A DNA stretch of 56,195 bases from the NCBI GenBank assembly GCA_025766275.1, contig JAFKAC010000227.1, positions 1 through 56,195 of the forward strand, given 5' to 3'. This DNA is from Lactarius indigo. Taxonomy: Eukaryota; Basidiomycota; Agaricomycetes; Russulales; Russulaceae. A program made the translations under genes and the position numbers. Of this stretch, positions 1 through 10,451 are shown piece after piece. Position 1 is the stretch's first letter; each line of letters begins with the position of its first letter. The notes under the pieces were generated by a model. That model was not told where the DNA came from. It ran no database searches and saw only the letters and a program-made list of their open reading frames with translations.

Positions 1-2967
1 GTTATTCTTTTCATGTTCGGGACCCCTTTTGTCTGTTGAATCTCTCTAATCTCATGTCGTCGTATGTTGGCAACAGTTTGGTTCGTAGAGGGGTCGCCCG
101 TGCCAGTGGCAGCGTCGGGTGGGCTTCGTTGACCCTTGCATGTGTGCCTTGCTTCGATGCGGCCTGTCTCCTCTCGCAGAATTCCGTTATCGCCCCTTTC
201 TTCCATATTGGTTGTTTACTGACTTCATGCCCCGACAAGGTTGTCCGATGGAGGGCTCTGTTGATGACTCAAAGTGCTTTCCCATGTAACAATCCTTTCC
301 TTCGTTGGTTGGCGTAGAGGGGTGCGTATGCTCGAGAAACTCTAATGACTAACTCGTGCATTTGGTGGTTCGCAGGTGCCGTGTCGGTCGTGCGAACACA
401 TGCGATCTGGCCAGATGTCGTGGGCTTCTTTATTCTGGCCTGGGTGTTCGGTACGTAGTTCGCTCCTGCGTTGATCATATCTCTGATGCGTCGAGTGACC
501 GCTGTCGTTGTTTTCACGCTCATAGATTTGATCACATAACAGCTTTTCACCCTCTTGGGTGTTCTGTAATGTGTGGTTCGCCGCTGGTTCGGTGCATCGT
601 TTGGGTTTCTTCCACTGCTTTGTCGATTGTCGGTAATCTGTGAGTGGTTCACGTTCGCGTTTTTGGTGCGGTGGTCAATGCTGTGTGTCAATTGTGCGTT
701 GGTGAGTCTCTTCGCGATTGTCGATGAGTTGTTTGGCTCAAATTCGGATGTCTGATCGTACTTAGTCTGGTAGGGCTCGAGTATGCTGTCGCAGTTCCTC
801 TTTCTGTTGGGATCGTTTTCGCGAGTTTTCCTCGCTACCCCTATCTGAGTGAACTGACTCAATATACTGGCATTCGGGTACAGTCCGTCCCGTTGTGCTG
901 CGTCGCGTGGGACTGCCAGCCTGCTTCTTTTACATCGGGAGCCAGTTCTACACTGGTGGACCCTTTTGTGACCTGCAGCGGGTCATAGCCCACCTCGACA
1001 TCTTTGAGCGATTCGGTGGGTTTGCAACTTGTTTCTTCTTGTAGTTTCAGTTTCTCTAGGTCGTTCTTCGCATCCTTGCAGGATGACAGGCCCCGGAGTG
1101 CGTTTTCATCCGCGTGCCGTTCGGATCTGACCCATCTGGCGGTACTCCTTCTCTTCGGTTTTGGGGTACCGAGTGATGAATCGCCGTCAATTGTCCATGC
1201 GTTCCGGAAGTTGGCGAAGCTGTCCCAACTCGTTTCATCAGCATTGGTAGAGTGATTCATGTGGTTTTCTACCTTTAATTGATTTTTCTGAGTTCATACC
1301 CAATCGCCGACGTGGGGTCTGCAGATGTATGACAGCATCGGGTGAGTCTGCTTGATCAGTTTGATCATCATACCTGTTTGTCTATTGACCGTTTGCCGCA
1401 AGTGAAACTGGAACAAGAACTGTTCTCCTTTCGCCAGATCTTCATTGAAGCTATTGGGCGATGCCCTGCAGAGTTCCCTTCCACGGTGCGTCCGAGTTTT
1501 TGTTGTGGTTTTGTTCGACGATTCTGAGCCAGCGGTGGGCGATGCATCTCCCTCAGTGGGGCTTCGGTTTACTTTGCTAGTCGTTCTTGTTTCTGACGTG
1601 TCTCTTCCATGGGCATTTTGTTCCAGTGTGGTAGAGTCCTCGTGTCGTGTGGACCATCTCGGCGATTCTTGCACGTGTTCCTTTTTGTCCACCCCTATCG
1701 AACAGGGACCTCTTATCGATTCTAGTTGATCCGTCGGGTATTCTACCTCAATTGTCGTCCCTTTCCGGGCTCTTGGTCATTCGATGCGTGTTCTCGTGTG
1801 ACCTTGTTGGACAAGCTTCGACTTATCCGACTAGGTGCGTCTCCTCGTGTATTTTTGCTACGTGGGCCTCAACTTATCTGACTCGGTGTGTCTCCTCGTG
1901 GACTTTTGTTACACGGGCTTCGACTTGGTTGGTTCGTTATCCGCTGCTGGTGTGCTGATGATCGTAATCGATCTACCAGAGTTCTGGTTTTAGTGGCTAC
2001 GGCGCTGCTAAGTGCTGGGGCATTCAGCGTGGCTTTTCGGAGTTCAACACCAGGGATCGTATTGATCGATATTTCGGATTGATTTCGCTGCTGGATGTGG
2101 GTTCGTAATTTGTCATTCATTTGTATATGCTGGTTTTCTGATGGACCCTCCAGGTCGTCGATGGGTGGCCTCAACACGTCCGATGTTGAGTTACTGCTTA
2201 CACAATGGAGGTCAGTCAGGTCTGAGGGGCTCGGAGTCCTCGTTTCCATAATTGGTGTCAAGTTAGCCAGTTTCTCGCGTCGATACCCCTGTCGTAATTT
2301 CGTGCGAGGAGCAATCAATTGCTGTTCAAAACTTTCGAGTTTAATGTGGTGCCACGTCATTGGTGGCATTCGTGAAACTTTGTTTTTGTTTATTGATTTC
2401 ATCGTGCCGCCATATAACTCCAGCGGTACTTCTTCCTGCCTTCCCGTCTGTGAGTACCAGTCGAGCAGGTCAGTGTCGTTCCGGAGCAGTATCTCTAGGG
2501 ACCCGTGCCATTCCTTCATGGGTCGTGCCTTTGTTGTGATTCATTTCCGCATCGAGTTTACTTCAAAGTTTACGTGACATCTGTTCCGCTTAGATTCATT
2601 CGTGCGCGAGTTCAGGGTTCTGGTTGAGTCGGGTGTTCCATCCGATCATCCATTTGCGCATCATACTATCCGCACAGGCTTCGACTTTGGGGTCCTGTCC
2701 ATGTGTGGTCTGCTGTCCACGTAGAGCCGTAGTTCGTGTGTCATAGGTGTCGGGCAAGTTCGTGTTCGGGTTCGGGTGCTCGGCGTATTGAGCGTGAGGT
2801 TCATTTGTCAGGGGATCGGTGCATAATCGGGTGTGTTCGGTATCGTCAGGTTGCTCCGCGCTCGTCCTACAAGCATCAGGAAAAACCTCCCACGCTAGCG
2901 AGGGATAACACACGACTAAATTATCGACATGGGAGACAAGGGAGATAATGTGCCAATATTTCGTCAC
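1..2967 (-). other. Unrecognised minus-strand ORF chain, probable mobile-element remnant
   Basis: No known gene is recognised here. The plus strand is rich in T and G, so the minus strand is A/C-rich. It carries consecutive open frames at 2967-2596, 2519-1869, 1692-1294, 1260-859 and 862-269, and the last two overlap by four bases. Translations are rich in Thr, Asn, Ser, Arg and Gln, with no visible zinc knuckle, protease, RT or integrase motif. The frames are separated by stops and shifts rather than clear introns. The minus-strand start of the chain (about 2872-2897) shares a 26-bp segment with 12316-12342, which suggests a repeat family. A decayed gag-like or other TE-encoded reading frame is my best guess; a fast-evolving host gene is possible. 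Confidence 0.3.
1764..1958. repeat. 51-bp minisatellite, about three copies
   Basis: Units start near 1815, 1866 and 1917, so the period is 51 bp (17 codons). Each begins with a variant of GCTTCGACTT and contains GTCTCCTCGTG. A degraded copy precedes them from about 1764. The period is a multiple of three, so one plus-strand frame (1647-1958) stays open across it. Confidence 0.75.
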
Positions 2968-3159
2968 TAAGACCAGTAATGCTCTAATCCTTCATGCGGC
3001 AATCAATCACCACCAATTATCTACTAAAATATCGTGTAATTATCTCAATCAGTTTATGTAAATGTTTTACAACTCCAAAACTAGAATGCTCCAGGTAGTC
3101 CAATAATGCGGAATAGATGTACACTTCGAAGACTGTACTACAGGAATAATGCTTACACT
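2968..3159. other. AT-rich spacer before the copia insertion
   Basis: No reading frame or repeat is supported. The last five bases (3155-3159, ACACT) are the left target-site duplication of the LTR element that follows. Confidence 0.6.
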
Positions 3160-3692
3160 TGTTGATAAGTGACCCTTGCGCACTTAGCGGCTCATATGGA
3201 CCGGACTTGCAGCATGGACTGCTGTAGATTAGATATACAGGACTTGTAGATTAGATACCTTTTGATCTGTACAATCTATTACCTATCATTGCGTCACCTA
3301 TGACATCATGTATTATGATATCATCTTGGTCTGGACACTTCTTGTTCTATACGCCTTGTTCTCCATATGCACACTCCTTTGTCCTGTTGTAGAACAATGC
3401 GTCCCTTGTATTCTGTGACCTATAGTTACTTTCCTTGTATTAGTGTCACGCCTCTGTACAAGTATAAGTAGACTGCTTGTACGCCCTGGTCCACATCAGT
3501 TCTCTCACTGCTGTGTGCCAGGTATGTCTCCTCCTCTGTAAAATACCATCATCAGTTCTCTCACTGCTGTGTGCCAGACACCCTCTGCTTCACTGCTTGA
3601 CATTCCCCTCTGCTGCTAACCAGCTTGCCACTAGTATCTCACCACAGACCCTTTGCCTCTGTGAGTACTGGTTCTGTCTATGCTGTTCATCA
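3160..3692 (+). repeat. 5' LTR of the copia element
   Basis: TG...CA ends. A TATA-like box TATAAGTA lies at 3463-3470. A 27-bp segment beginning ATCAGTTCTCTCACTGC is duplicated inside the LTR (about 3495-3521 and 3550-3577). The first copy is followed by GTATGT, which resembles a splice donor, so leader RNAs might be spliced. Confidence 0.95.
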
Positions 3693-3704
3693 GGTTATGG
3701 GCCC
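3693..3704 (+). other. Primer-binding site, initiator-tRNA anticodon-region type
   Basis: GGTTATGGGCCC directly follows the 5' LTR. It is complementary, with one change, to the anticodon stem-loop of initiator tRNA-Met (GGGCTCATAACC region) rather than to a tRNA 3' end. Drosophila copia is known to prime from such an internal tRNA-iMet half-molecule. The complementarity is seen; the priming mode is inferred. Confidence 0.65.
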
Positions 3705-4423
3705 TGGTGCCCTAGCCACTCCACTTGGCTGGTCACTGTCTTCCTAGGAGGACACACCAGGCTAAGGTCTGTCTGGGGCCTTACCAGCCTTGCCCAAGGC
3801 AGAGACAGTGGGGCGCCACTTGTCTCTGCTAAGGAACCTCCTATACATGTACTGCCCAGTAGTCCTACTTTCACCCCTACTGTTTTCCTAGCCCCTGCGC
3901 TATGCGCAAGGAGACTGGGTCTGGTAGCCCTTAATCAATATCCAGGTGTGCATGGCCCACTGGGCTGTGTATTGTGGAGCTTAGCGCCAGCTGTCTCTGG
4001 TGCTCCACACTGGGCGCAGGATCTCCTCACCATGGGAGTGTAAAACCTGGTTCAGGCTCTGGGGGGTGTTCACCTTATGGTGTTCTGCAACCAGATACCT
4101 GCCTTGTAGCGGCAATGGGAAAGGATTCAGTAAAGCCACTTGTGGCGATGAGGCAACCAACAGGCCGAGGAGGCTGAGGTAGACAGCCTTGGGCTCTGAA
4201 AGCAATCCCTTCACCTTCCCCCTGACGCAAACCATTTGAGCTGTGTCCTAGACACATCCTGGCTGGCAGCTAGCTCATGGTATGGCAAAGGGACTCTCCA
4301 ACCTGGGCCTAGCCCTTGTATCACTGGCATACTATCAGGAGGCAGGACGCGTTAGCGTTCTGGCCTTACAGAATCACAGACAGGAGTGGTACCCCCTATC
4401 TTTATGTCTTGCAAATTGAAGCA

Positions 4424-5440
4424 CTATCGCTGACTGCTCCTCGGCGATAGATAAATCATCCCAATGTCTTCTCGCGCACCATCTCCCACTGGCTGCTGCC
4501 GGTGCTCTGCTACTGCGGGGGCTCTACGCTTCCCCCACTGGATCCTCACCCTCCGCTCGTATCTCTGCTGCCTATGGCGCAACGTTCGGCATGCCCTCTG
4601 GCATTCGCCTTGAACAGTTTGATGGCACTCACTGGAATGAGTGGTCTGGGACATTGAAGCCATCCTCACGCTGCATGAAGCAGAGTGTGTTCACCCTCCA
4701 CCATGGACCAGTTGATGTCCTCAAGACGAATGGGACTCAGTACAACGTCGGGCGAAGGCATACTCCGCCTTTACCTCAAACCGACGTCTACTCCCTTGTC
4801 GCCGACAATGCCGCCTATCCCACCTTTAAAGCCAAGTGGGACAAGCTCAGAGACGTATACGCTGGTGCTTCGGGCAGCACCACCATCTTCAATCTGTGGA
4901 TCAATTAACACAAGCCCGCCTTGACGACTCCGCACCCATGGCCTCTCAATTGGCCAAGCTCAATGAGCTGGGTTGCCCTTTCCAACGCACAGATGGGTGT
5001 CACTGACACTCAATTCTGTCTCATTCTCCTCCACGCACTGCCGCCCTCTTATGAGGTGTTGGCCTCACCATCCTTGCCAGTGGGGCCCCTCTGCACTCAA
5101 GCACGCTGAGATCATAGCGCGCATAGTGTCGAAGAAGCTCGCCGCTCCGGGCCCTCTGGCTCCTCCCTCAACAAGGTGGCCCCCGTCAAGTCGACGGGCA
5201 AGAAGGGCAAGAAGGACCACTCTGGTCTAACTTGCCACTACTGCAACAAAAAGGGCCATATCAAGCCTGATGCAGGAAGAGGAAGAAGGATGAGGCTGAC
5301 GCAAAGGAGAAGGAGAAAGCAGGCAACAAGGCTGCCAATAGTCATGTCCTAGTACCTACCACCGCCTCCATTAAGGAGGTCGAGAGCCCAAGATAGATGG
5401 GCCTCTGAATCAATCGGTGTTGCCTTGTATGCTGCCTCGC
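4424..5440 (+). pseudogene. copia gag remnant with CCHC zinc knuckle
   Basis: The translation around 4591-4660 has the FDGTHWNEW motif typical of the copia gag (UBN2-type) N-terminus. Frame is lost near 4655 by a single-base deletion. A zinc knuckle starts CHYCNKKGHIKP at about 5230-5262, and its last Cys is removed by another one-base loss near 5270. A Lys-rich tail follows. The native protein would form the virus-like particle and bind RNA. This copy cannot make it in one frame. Confidence 0.8.
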
Positions 5441-6772
5441 GTGTGCGTTGGATGATGGACAGTGGTGCTACACACCACATCACCCACATCGGTCTGACTT
5501 CAAGGACTACACCCCAACTAAAGGCACTGTACGCCTGGGTGATAAGTCCACTATAGACCAAGTGGGTGTCGGGTCTGTCGTCTTTACAACGAGCCAGGGT
5601 ATCTCTATCACCCTCAGTAATGTGCTACACCTACCACAGGTGAAGACGCGCTTCTTGTCGACGCGCGCCCTAGCACAAAAGGGTGCTGAGATTGCCTTTG
5701 ACAGTGGCTCATTTAAAATATCTGTCAACCAAAAGTGTGTGGCCAAAGGCTACCTTGAGGACAACCTTTACTGGTTGGACGCAGCCAGCGTCGGCCTCAA
5801 CGCCCACACAAAATCAAGTGCTGCCACACTTGATATCTGGCATCAACGCATGGGACACATCTCCTCTGCGGCGCTGAAGGCGCATGGTCCCTCTGCCACT
5901 ACTGGCATGGACATAGATAGCTCTACCACGGCCCACACAGTCTGCCGTGGGTGCGAGATGGGCAAATCCACTCGCCAACCCTTTTCTGCGTCCTCCAACA
6001 AGAGGACAACTCGTCAATTTGAGATTGTGCACAGTGACCTCGCCGGTCCTATGCAGACTCAGTCCCTGCAAGGCTCGACGTACACAGCCACCTTCATAGA
6101 CGACCACACTAAGTTCACTGTGGTCCACTTCCTTAAGTCGAAGGACAGTTTGCTAAGTCGCTGCAGATGTATTTGGCCTGGGGTGAAACCCAGTCTGGCC
6201 ATAAACTGCGCGCTCTGCACTCTGACCGCGGTGGCGAATACATGTCGAGTGTCACGCAGGACATTCTTAAGCAGAAAGGGATAGAGCATCACCTCACGAT
6301 GCCGGGTTCACCACAGTCCAACGGGAAAGCCGAGCGGTTTAACCGCACCATTATGGATAAGGCAATGTCCATGCTCCACACAGCTGGCATGTCTAAAGGC
6401 TTCTGGGAGCATGCAGTGTGCGCAGCTGTGCACATCTATAACCGCTCTCCAGTCCGTGGGCTTAAGTGGCGCACTCCTTATGAGCTCTGGCACTCTGGCA
6501 AAGTGCCCGATGTCTCACATCTTCGCGTCTTCGGATGCAAGGGGTACATGCACGTACCCGCTGATAAGCGTCGCAAATTGGATGCGAAGGCCATTGAGGT
6601 CACGCTTATTGGGTTTGAGCCCGAATCTAAGGGCTATAAGCTCTGGGACCGCTCAACCCGCTCCGTCCGAGTGTCCAGGGATGTGACATTCGACGAGAGT
6701 AGCTTCCCGTCCCTCAGGGTGTTGAGACACACCCCACACCTTCACCACCAGTCGTGCCTAGCACAACAGTGA
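5440..6772 (+). pseudogene. copia protease and integrase remnant
   Basis: The aspartic protease motif MMDSGATHHIT lies at about 5449-5481 and is followed by a frameshift. The GAG-pre-integrase HHCC zinc site (WHQRMGH ... CRGCEMGK) is at about 5839-5962. The integrase core keeps its acidic residues: D in HSDLAGP (about 6030), D in HSDRGGEY (about 6220) and E in GKAERFNR (about 6330). The frame switches near 6150-6170, between the first and second core acidic residues. This is the expected copia order. Function is lost unless translated by repeated frameshifting. Confidence 0.88.
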
Positions 6773-6929
6773 CTGCCGTGCCTCACCCGCCGGCGTTACC
6801 ACCAATGCGAGCCCCTCCCCTGCACACTCCAGTAGTAGTGAGGAGGAGGATGTTGAAAAGCTCCTAGACCCCCACAAGTCCAACCACGCCCCACTCCACC
6901 ACCTGCTCTGCCAGCCCTGCCCACCACAC

Positions 6930-8750
6930 CTAAACGTGAGCAGACCACTCCCACTTCACCCCCGCCGCGTCCTAGTGCAACGCGCATTATGCGCCATGTC
7001 CCTCCTCCCTCACCAGAAATGCCTGGGGGATTTGAGGATCGTGCACAGCGTAGTCAGCTGTTGCGCGAAATGGACAATGCACCAAGGCGCAGTGCTCGTG
7101 CCCCTGTCCCTAATCCGCGTTACTTCAATGCGGACAATGCGGCATGGCGCGGCAGGCGTCTGGGGTATGCGGAGTTATTGGCTGCTGCCTTTGTGGCCGA
7201 GACCCTGCAACTTATGCAGAGGCCATGCGGTCTGCAGCTGCAGATGAGTGGACTAAGGCGTGTCAGTATGAAATGGACGCCCTAGCTAAAATGGGACTTG
7301 GGAGTTAGTGGATCTCCCGCCTAATCGCAAGGCAGTAAAATCCAAATGGGTCTTTAAGCTCAAAGCGGATGGCCGCTACAGAGCTCGCTTGGTGGCTAAG
7401 GGATTCACGCAGATCCCTGGCGTAGATTTTGATGAAACCTTCTCTCCCGTCGCACGATTTGAGTCGCTACGTTTACTTCTGGCGTTGGCCGCGCTGGAGG
7501 ACTGGCACATCCATCAGATGGATGTTAAGTCTGCTTTTCTCAATGGCGTGCTTGACGAGGAGATATACATGGAGCAGCCACAAGGTTTCACTGTCACTGG
7601 CTCTGAGACGAAGGTGTGTCGCCTGGTTAAGGCGATCTATGGTCTCAAACAGGCCTCCCGCGCATGGAACTTGCAATTCCATGGAGTGCTCACTGCACTC
7701 GGCTTTAAGCGGACGTTTGCTGATGCTGGCATATATGTGATGCCTCAACGGGAGGGGTATGATCCACTCTTCGTTATTGTCTACGTTGACGACATCACTA
7801 TACTGGGTCCCTCGCTGAGTGGTATCAAGCGTTTGAAGTCAGATTGTCTGAACGCTATGAGATGACAGATCTCGGGGAGATAGAGTCTTATCTTGGTATG
7901 CGCATTGTGCGCGACCGCTCCCTTAGACGCATCGAAATAGATCAGTCTGGCTACATCAAGGATGTCCTTGAACGCTTTGGCATGTCTGATGCCACACCAC
8001 ACAACACACCCTTGCCCGCTGGTGCTGACGAGCACCTGGTTAAATATACGTCGCAGGCAACTGCCTCAGATATTTCCCACTACCAATCCTTGATTGGGAG
8101 TCTGCTTTATGTGCAGATTGGCACTAGGCCAGATATCTCCTTCGCTGTGTCACGTTTGGCGCAGTACGCAGCGAACCCTTCACCACAACATCTGCGACTT
8201 GCGCAGTATGTCCTGTCCTACTAGTGGGAACTATGGATATGCGTATTGTCTATGATGGCGCCAATGGCGATGGCCTTCACGGCTACACTGATTCCAGTCT
8301 GGCTGATCAGACTGACGACCGCCACTCCACCTCTGGTTATGTGTTCCTACTAGCTAACGGTGCAATAAGCTGGTCTTCGCGCAAGCAAAAGACTGTTGCC
8401 CAAAACACAACGGAAGCGGAATACATGGCCATGACCGACGCGGCTAACCAGGCTGCGTGGTATCAGAGCTTCCTCACGGAACTCGGGTACGAGGTCGACG
8501 ACCCCATCCCACTTCATGGTGACAATAAGGGTGCCATTGACTTGGCCTTGAACCCTGTCACTGGGAGACGGTCTAAGCACATTGCCATACGGCATCATGT
8601 CATTAGGAGTACATCGAAAAGGGGACCATCACCCTCATTAGAACTCCTACTGTGATATGGTTGCGGACGGCTTTACACAAGTCACTACCGCGTGTCCTGC
8701 TGCAGAAGCACAATGATGACATGGGACTTGTTGTACTTAGATTGTAGATC
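6930..8750 (+). pseudogene. copia reverse transcriptase and RNase H remnant
   Basis: RT spans about 7308-8224. It opens with the KSKWVFKLK region and carries the catalytic VYVDDI motif at about 7780. A frameshift near 7845 moves the thumb domain to another frame, and a stop follows at 8222. RNase H (8224-8655) starts at the YTDSSLADQ motif, keeps the TEAEYMA helix and the LHGDNKGA motif, and is shifted again near 8610. The connection region at 6930-7300 is also broken by shifts and a stop near 7285. All catalytic motifs are recognisable, so decay is by indels rather than by long divergence. Confidence 0.9.
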
Positions 8751-8759
8751 ACGGGGAGA
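8751..8759 (+). other. Polypurine tract
   Basis: ACGGGGAGA directly abuts the 3' LTR, the usual position for plus-strand DNA priming in LTR elements. Confidence 0.75.
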
Positions 8760-9292
8760 TGTTGATAAGTGACCCTTGCGCACTTAGCGGCTCATACGGA
8801 CCGGACTTGCAGCATGGACTGCTGTAGATTAGATATACAGGACTTGTAGATTAGATACCTTTTGATCTGTACAATCTATTACCTATCATTGCGTCACCTA
8901 TGACATCATGTATTATGATATCATCTTGGTCTGGACACTTCTTGTTCTATACGCCTTGTTCTCCATATGCACACTCCTTTGTCCTGTTGTAGAACAATGC
9001 GTCCCTTGTATTCTGTGACCTATAGTTACTTTCCTTGTATTAGTGTCACGCCTCTGTACAAGTATAAGTAGACTGCTTGTACGCCCTGGTCCACATCAGT
9101 TCTCTCACTGCTGTGTGCCAGGTATGTCTCCTCCTCTGTAAAATACCATCATCAGTTCTCTCACTGCTGTGTGCCAGACACCCTCTGCTTCACTGCTTGA
9201 CATTCCCCTCTGCTGCTAACCAGCTTGCCACTAGTATCTCACCACAGACCCTTTGCCTCTGTGAGTACTGGTTCTGTCTATGCTGTTCATCA
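8760..9292 (+). repeat. 3' LTR of the copia element
   Basis: 533 bp, identical to the 5' LTR except C8797 for T3197. TATAAGTA is at 9063-9070. The right target duplication ACACT is 9293-9297. Confidence 0.95.
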
Positions 9293-9463
9293 ACACTACC
9301 ACACATTGTCGCCGCCGTTGTAGCGGCAGTACATCAGGAAAACAAAAAGTTACTAGAAGCAACAAAGAAGCAATAGCCGTGACTAGTGCTGACTAGTGAT
9401 ACCCAAATATGGTAGGGGCTAGTTCCCCTAGTCACGGCTAGTCAAATTTTGTTTTGCTGATGT
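9293..9463. other. Spacer with a 12-bp inverted repeat
   Basis: AGCCGTGACTAG (9375-9386) and its reverse complement CTAGTCACGGCT (9428-9439) flank 41 bp, so the region can form a hairpin. It may be the end of a small inverted-repeat element. No gene is seen. Confidence 0.5.
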
Positions 9464-10443
9464 CAAGGGGGGGCCGGAATTCTTAAAATTGCACGGGGTC
9501 GGTAAATTTTTTTAAGGGGTTGGGCCGTACCCCCCCCCCCCCCCCCCCTACCCCCAAAAAGGAAATTAAAGGCCAAATATGGAAATTTCTTAGATTACCC
9601 CACCCCATCGTGCATCGCTGCCAAACCGCTGGCACCACACACGTTTCTGTGTGTTCTATAAACATTGCCATGAGTGCTGTATGCTACCACCAAGCTGTGA
9701 ACATGCAACTTCATCGCTTACATTTATCATAGTTGAGTTCCCCTAACTTTTAAGTTCAGTGTCAGTGTGGCTTATTCTTTTTGTTCTCCGGCTTTCTGCA
9801 TTTGTCCGTGGCCTTATTGGCTCGAACAAGACGTATCTCTGACTCATACAACTACATATGTGAAGTTTTGTGTTATGCGCAAACGTGCACAACCATTTTC
9901 GACCACCTGCAACAACCCGACCTCGTTTCTGTTCCCGACCCCGCCGCATGTCTATGCACATTTATCTCTTCGAGAAAAACACGTCTCCAATCACCGCGGA
10001 CCTGTATGCGACGGCGCGCGTTCCGCGGACGCGTGCGCGACACCTTGTGACGCATCACATGCCCCAAGACCTGTAGATGCTCTTAGACGGAGTTGGGGCT
10101 CAGGCCACTGTAACTGTAGTTAAGGAAATTCCTCATAGAATAGTACAGTAACATGTAGTAAATAGAATTCTAGTATCCCTTTGAAAAAACCCGCCATGCA
10201 ACAGGTATGGGTTTTGTACGGGTACCTCAGATCTGACCCACACCCACACCCACAAACCCATATTCGGGTACCCGCATGGGTTTACAAACCCACAATATGC
10301 ACTATTGCTGAGATGATACGGGGGAAAAGCGGGAAATTTCCAGATCGGCCTGGCCTTAGACACCCAAAAAGCAAATTTTTTTAGAGACTTTCGGTCGACC
10401 CCCCCCACCTCGGGTCACGGAACCACGGCCCGGCCCCCCCTTG
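9464..10443. mobile_element. hAT-like non-autonomous DNA transposon (980 bp)
   Basis: The ends are exact 14-bp terminal inverted repeats: CAAGGGGGGGCCGG at 9464-9477 and its complement at 10430-10443. They are flanked by the perfect 8-bp direct repeat GCTGATGT (9456-9463 and 10444-10451), the target size of hAT elements. Subterminal inverted similarity continues inward for about 100 bp, with A/T runs, a GGCC...GGAAATTT block, and G/C runs including a 19-C tract at 9530-9548. No transposase frame is seen inside, so it would need an enzyme from elsewhere. The family assignment rests on TSD length and TIR form only. Confidence 0.8.
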
Positions 10444-10451
10444 GCTGATGT

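Larger units (their letters stand above)
3160..9292 (+). mobile_element. Ty1/copia LTR retrotransposon, structurally complete, coding region broken
   Basis: Two 533-bp LTRs (3160-3692 and 8760-9292) start TG, end CA, and are flanked by the 5-bp target duplication ACACT (3155-3159 and 9293-9297). The interior has a primer-binding site, gag with a CCHC knuckle, protease, integrase, reverse transcriptase and RNase H in copia order (integrase before RT), then a polypurine tract at 8751-8759. The LTRs differ at one position only (T3197 versus C8797), so insertion is recent. The coding region nevertheless has at least eight frame disruptions and cannot encode an intact polyprotein. Either it was copied in trans from a defective template, or the sequence carries indel errors. 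Confidence 0.95.
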
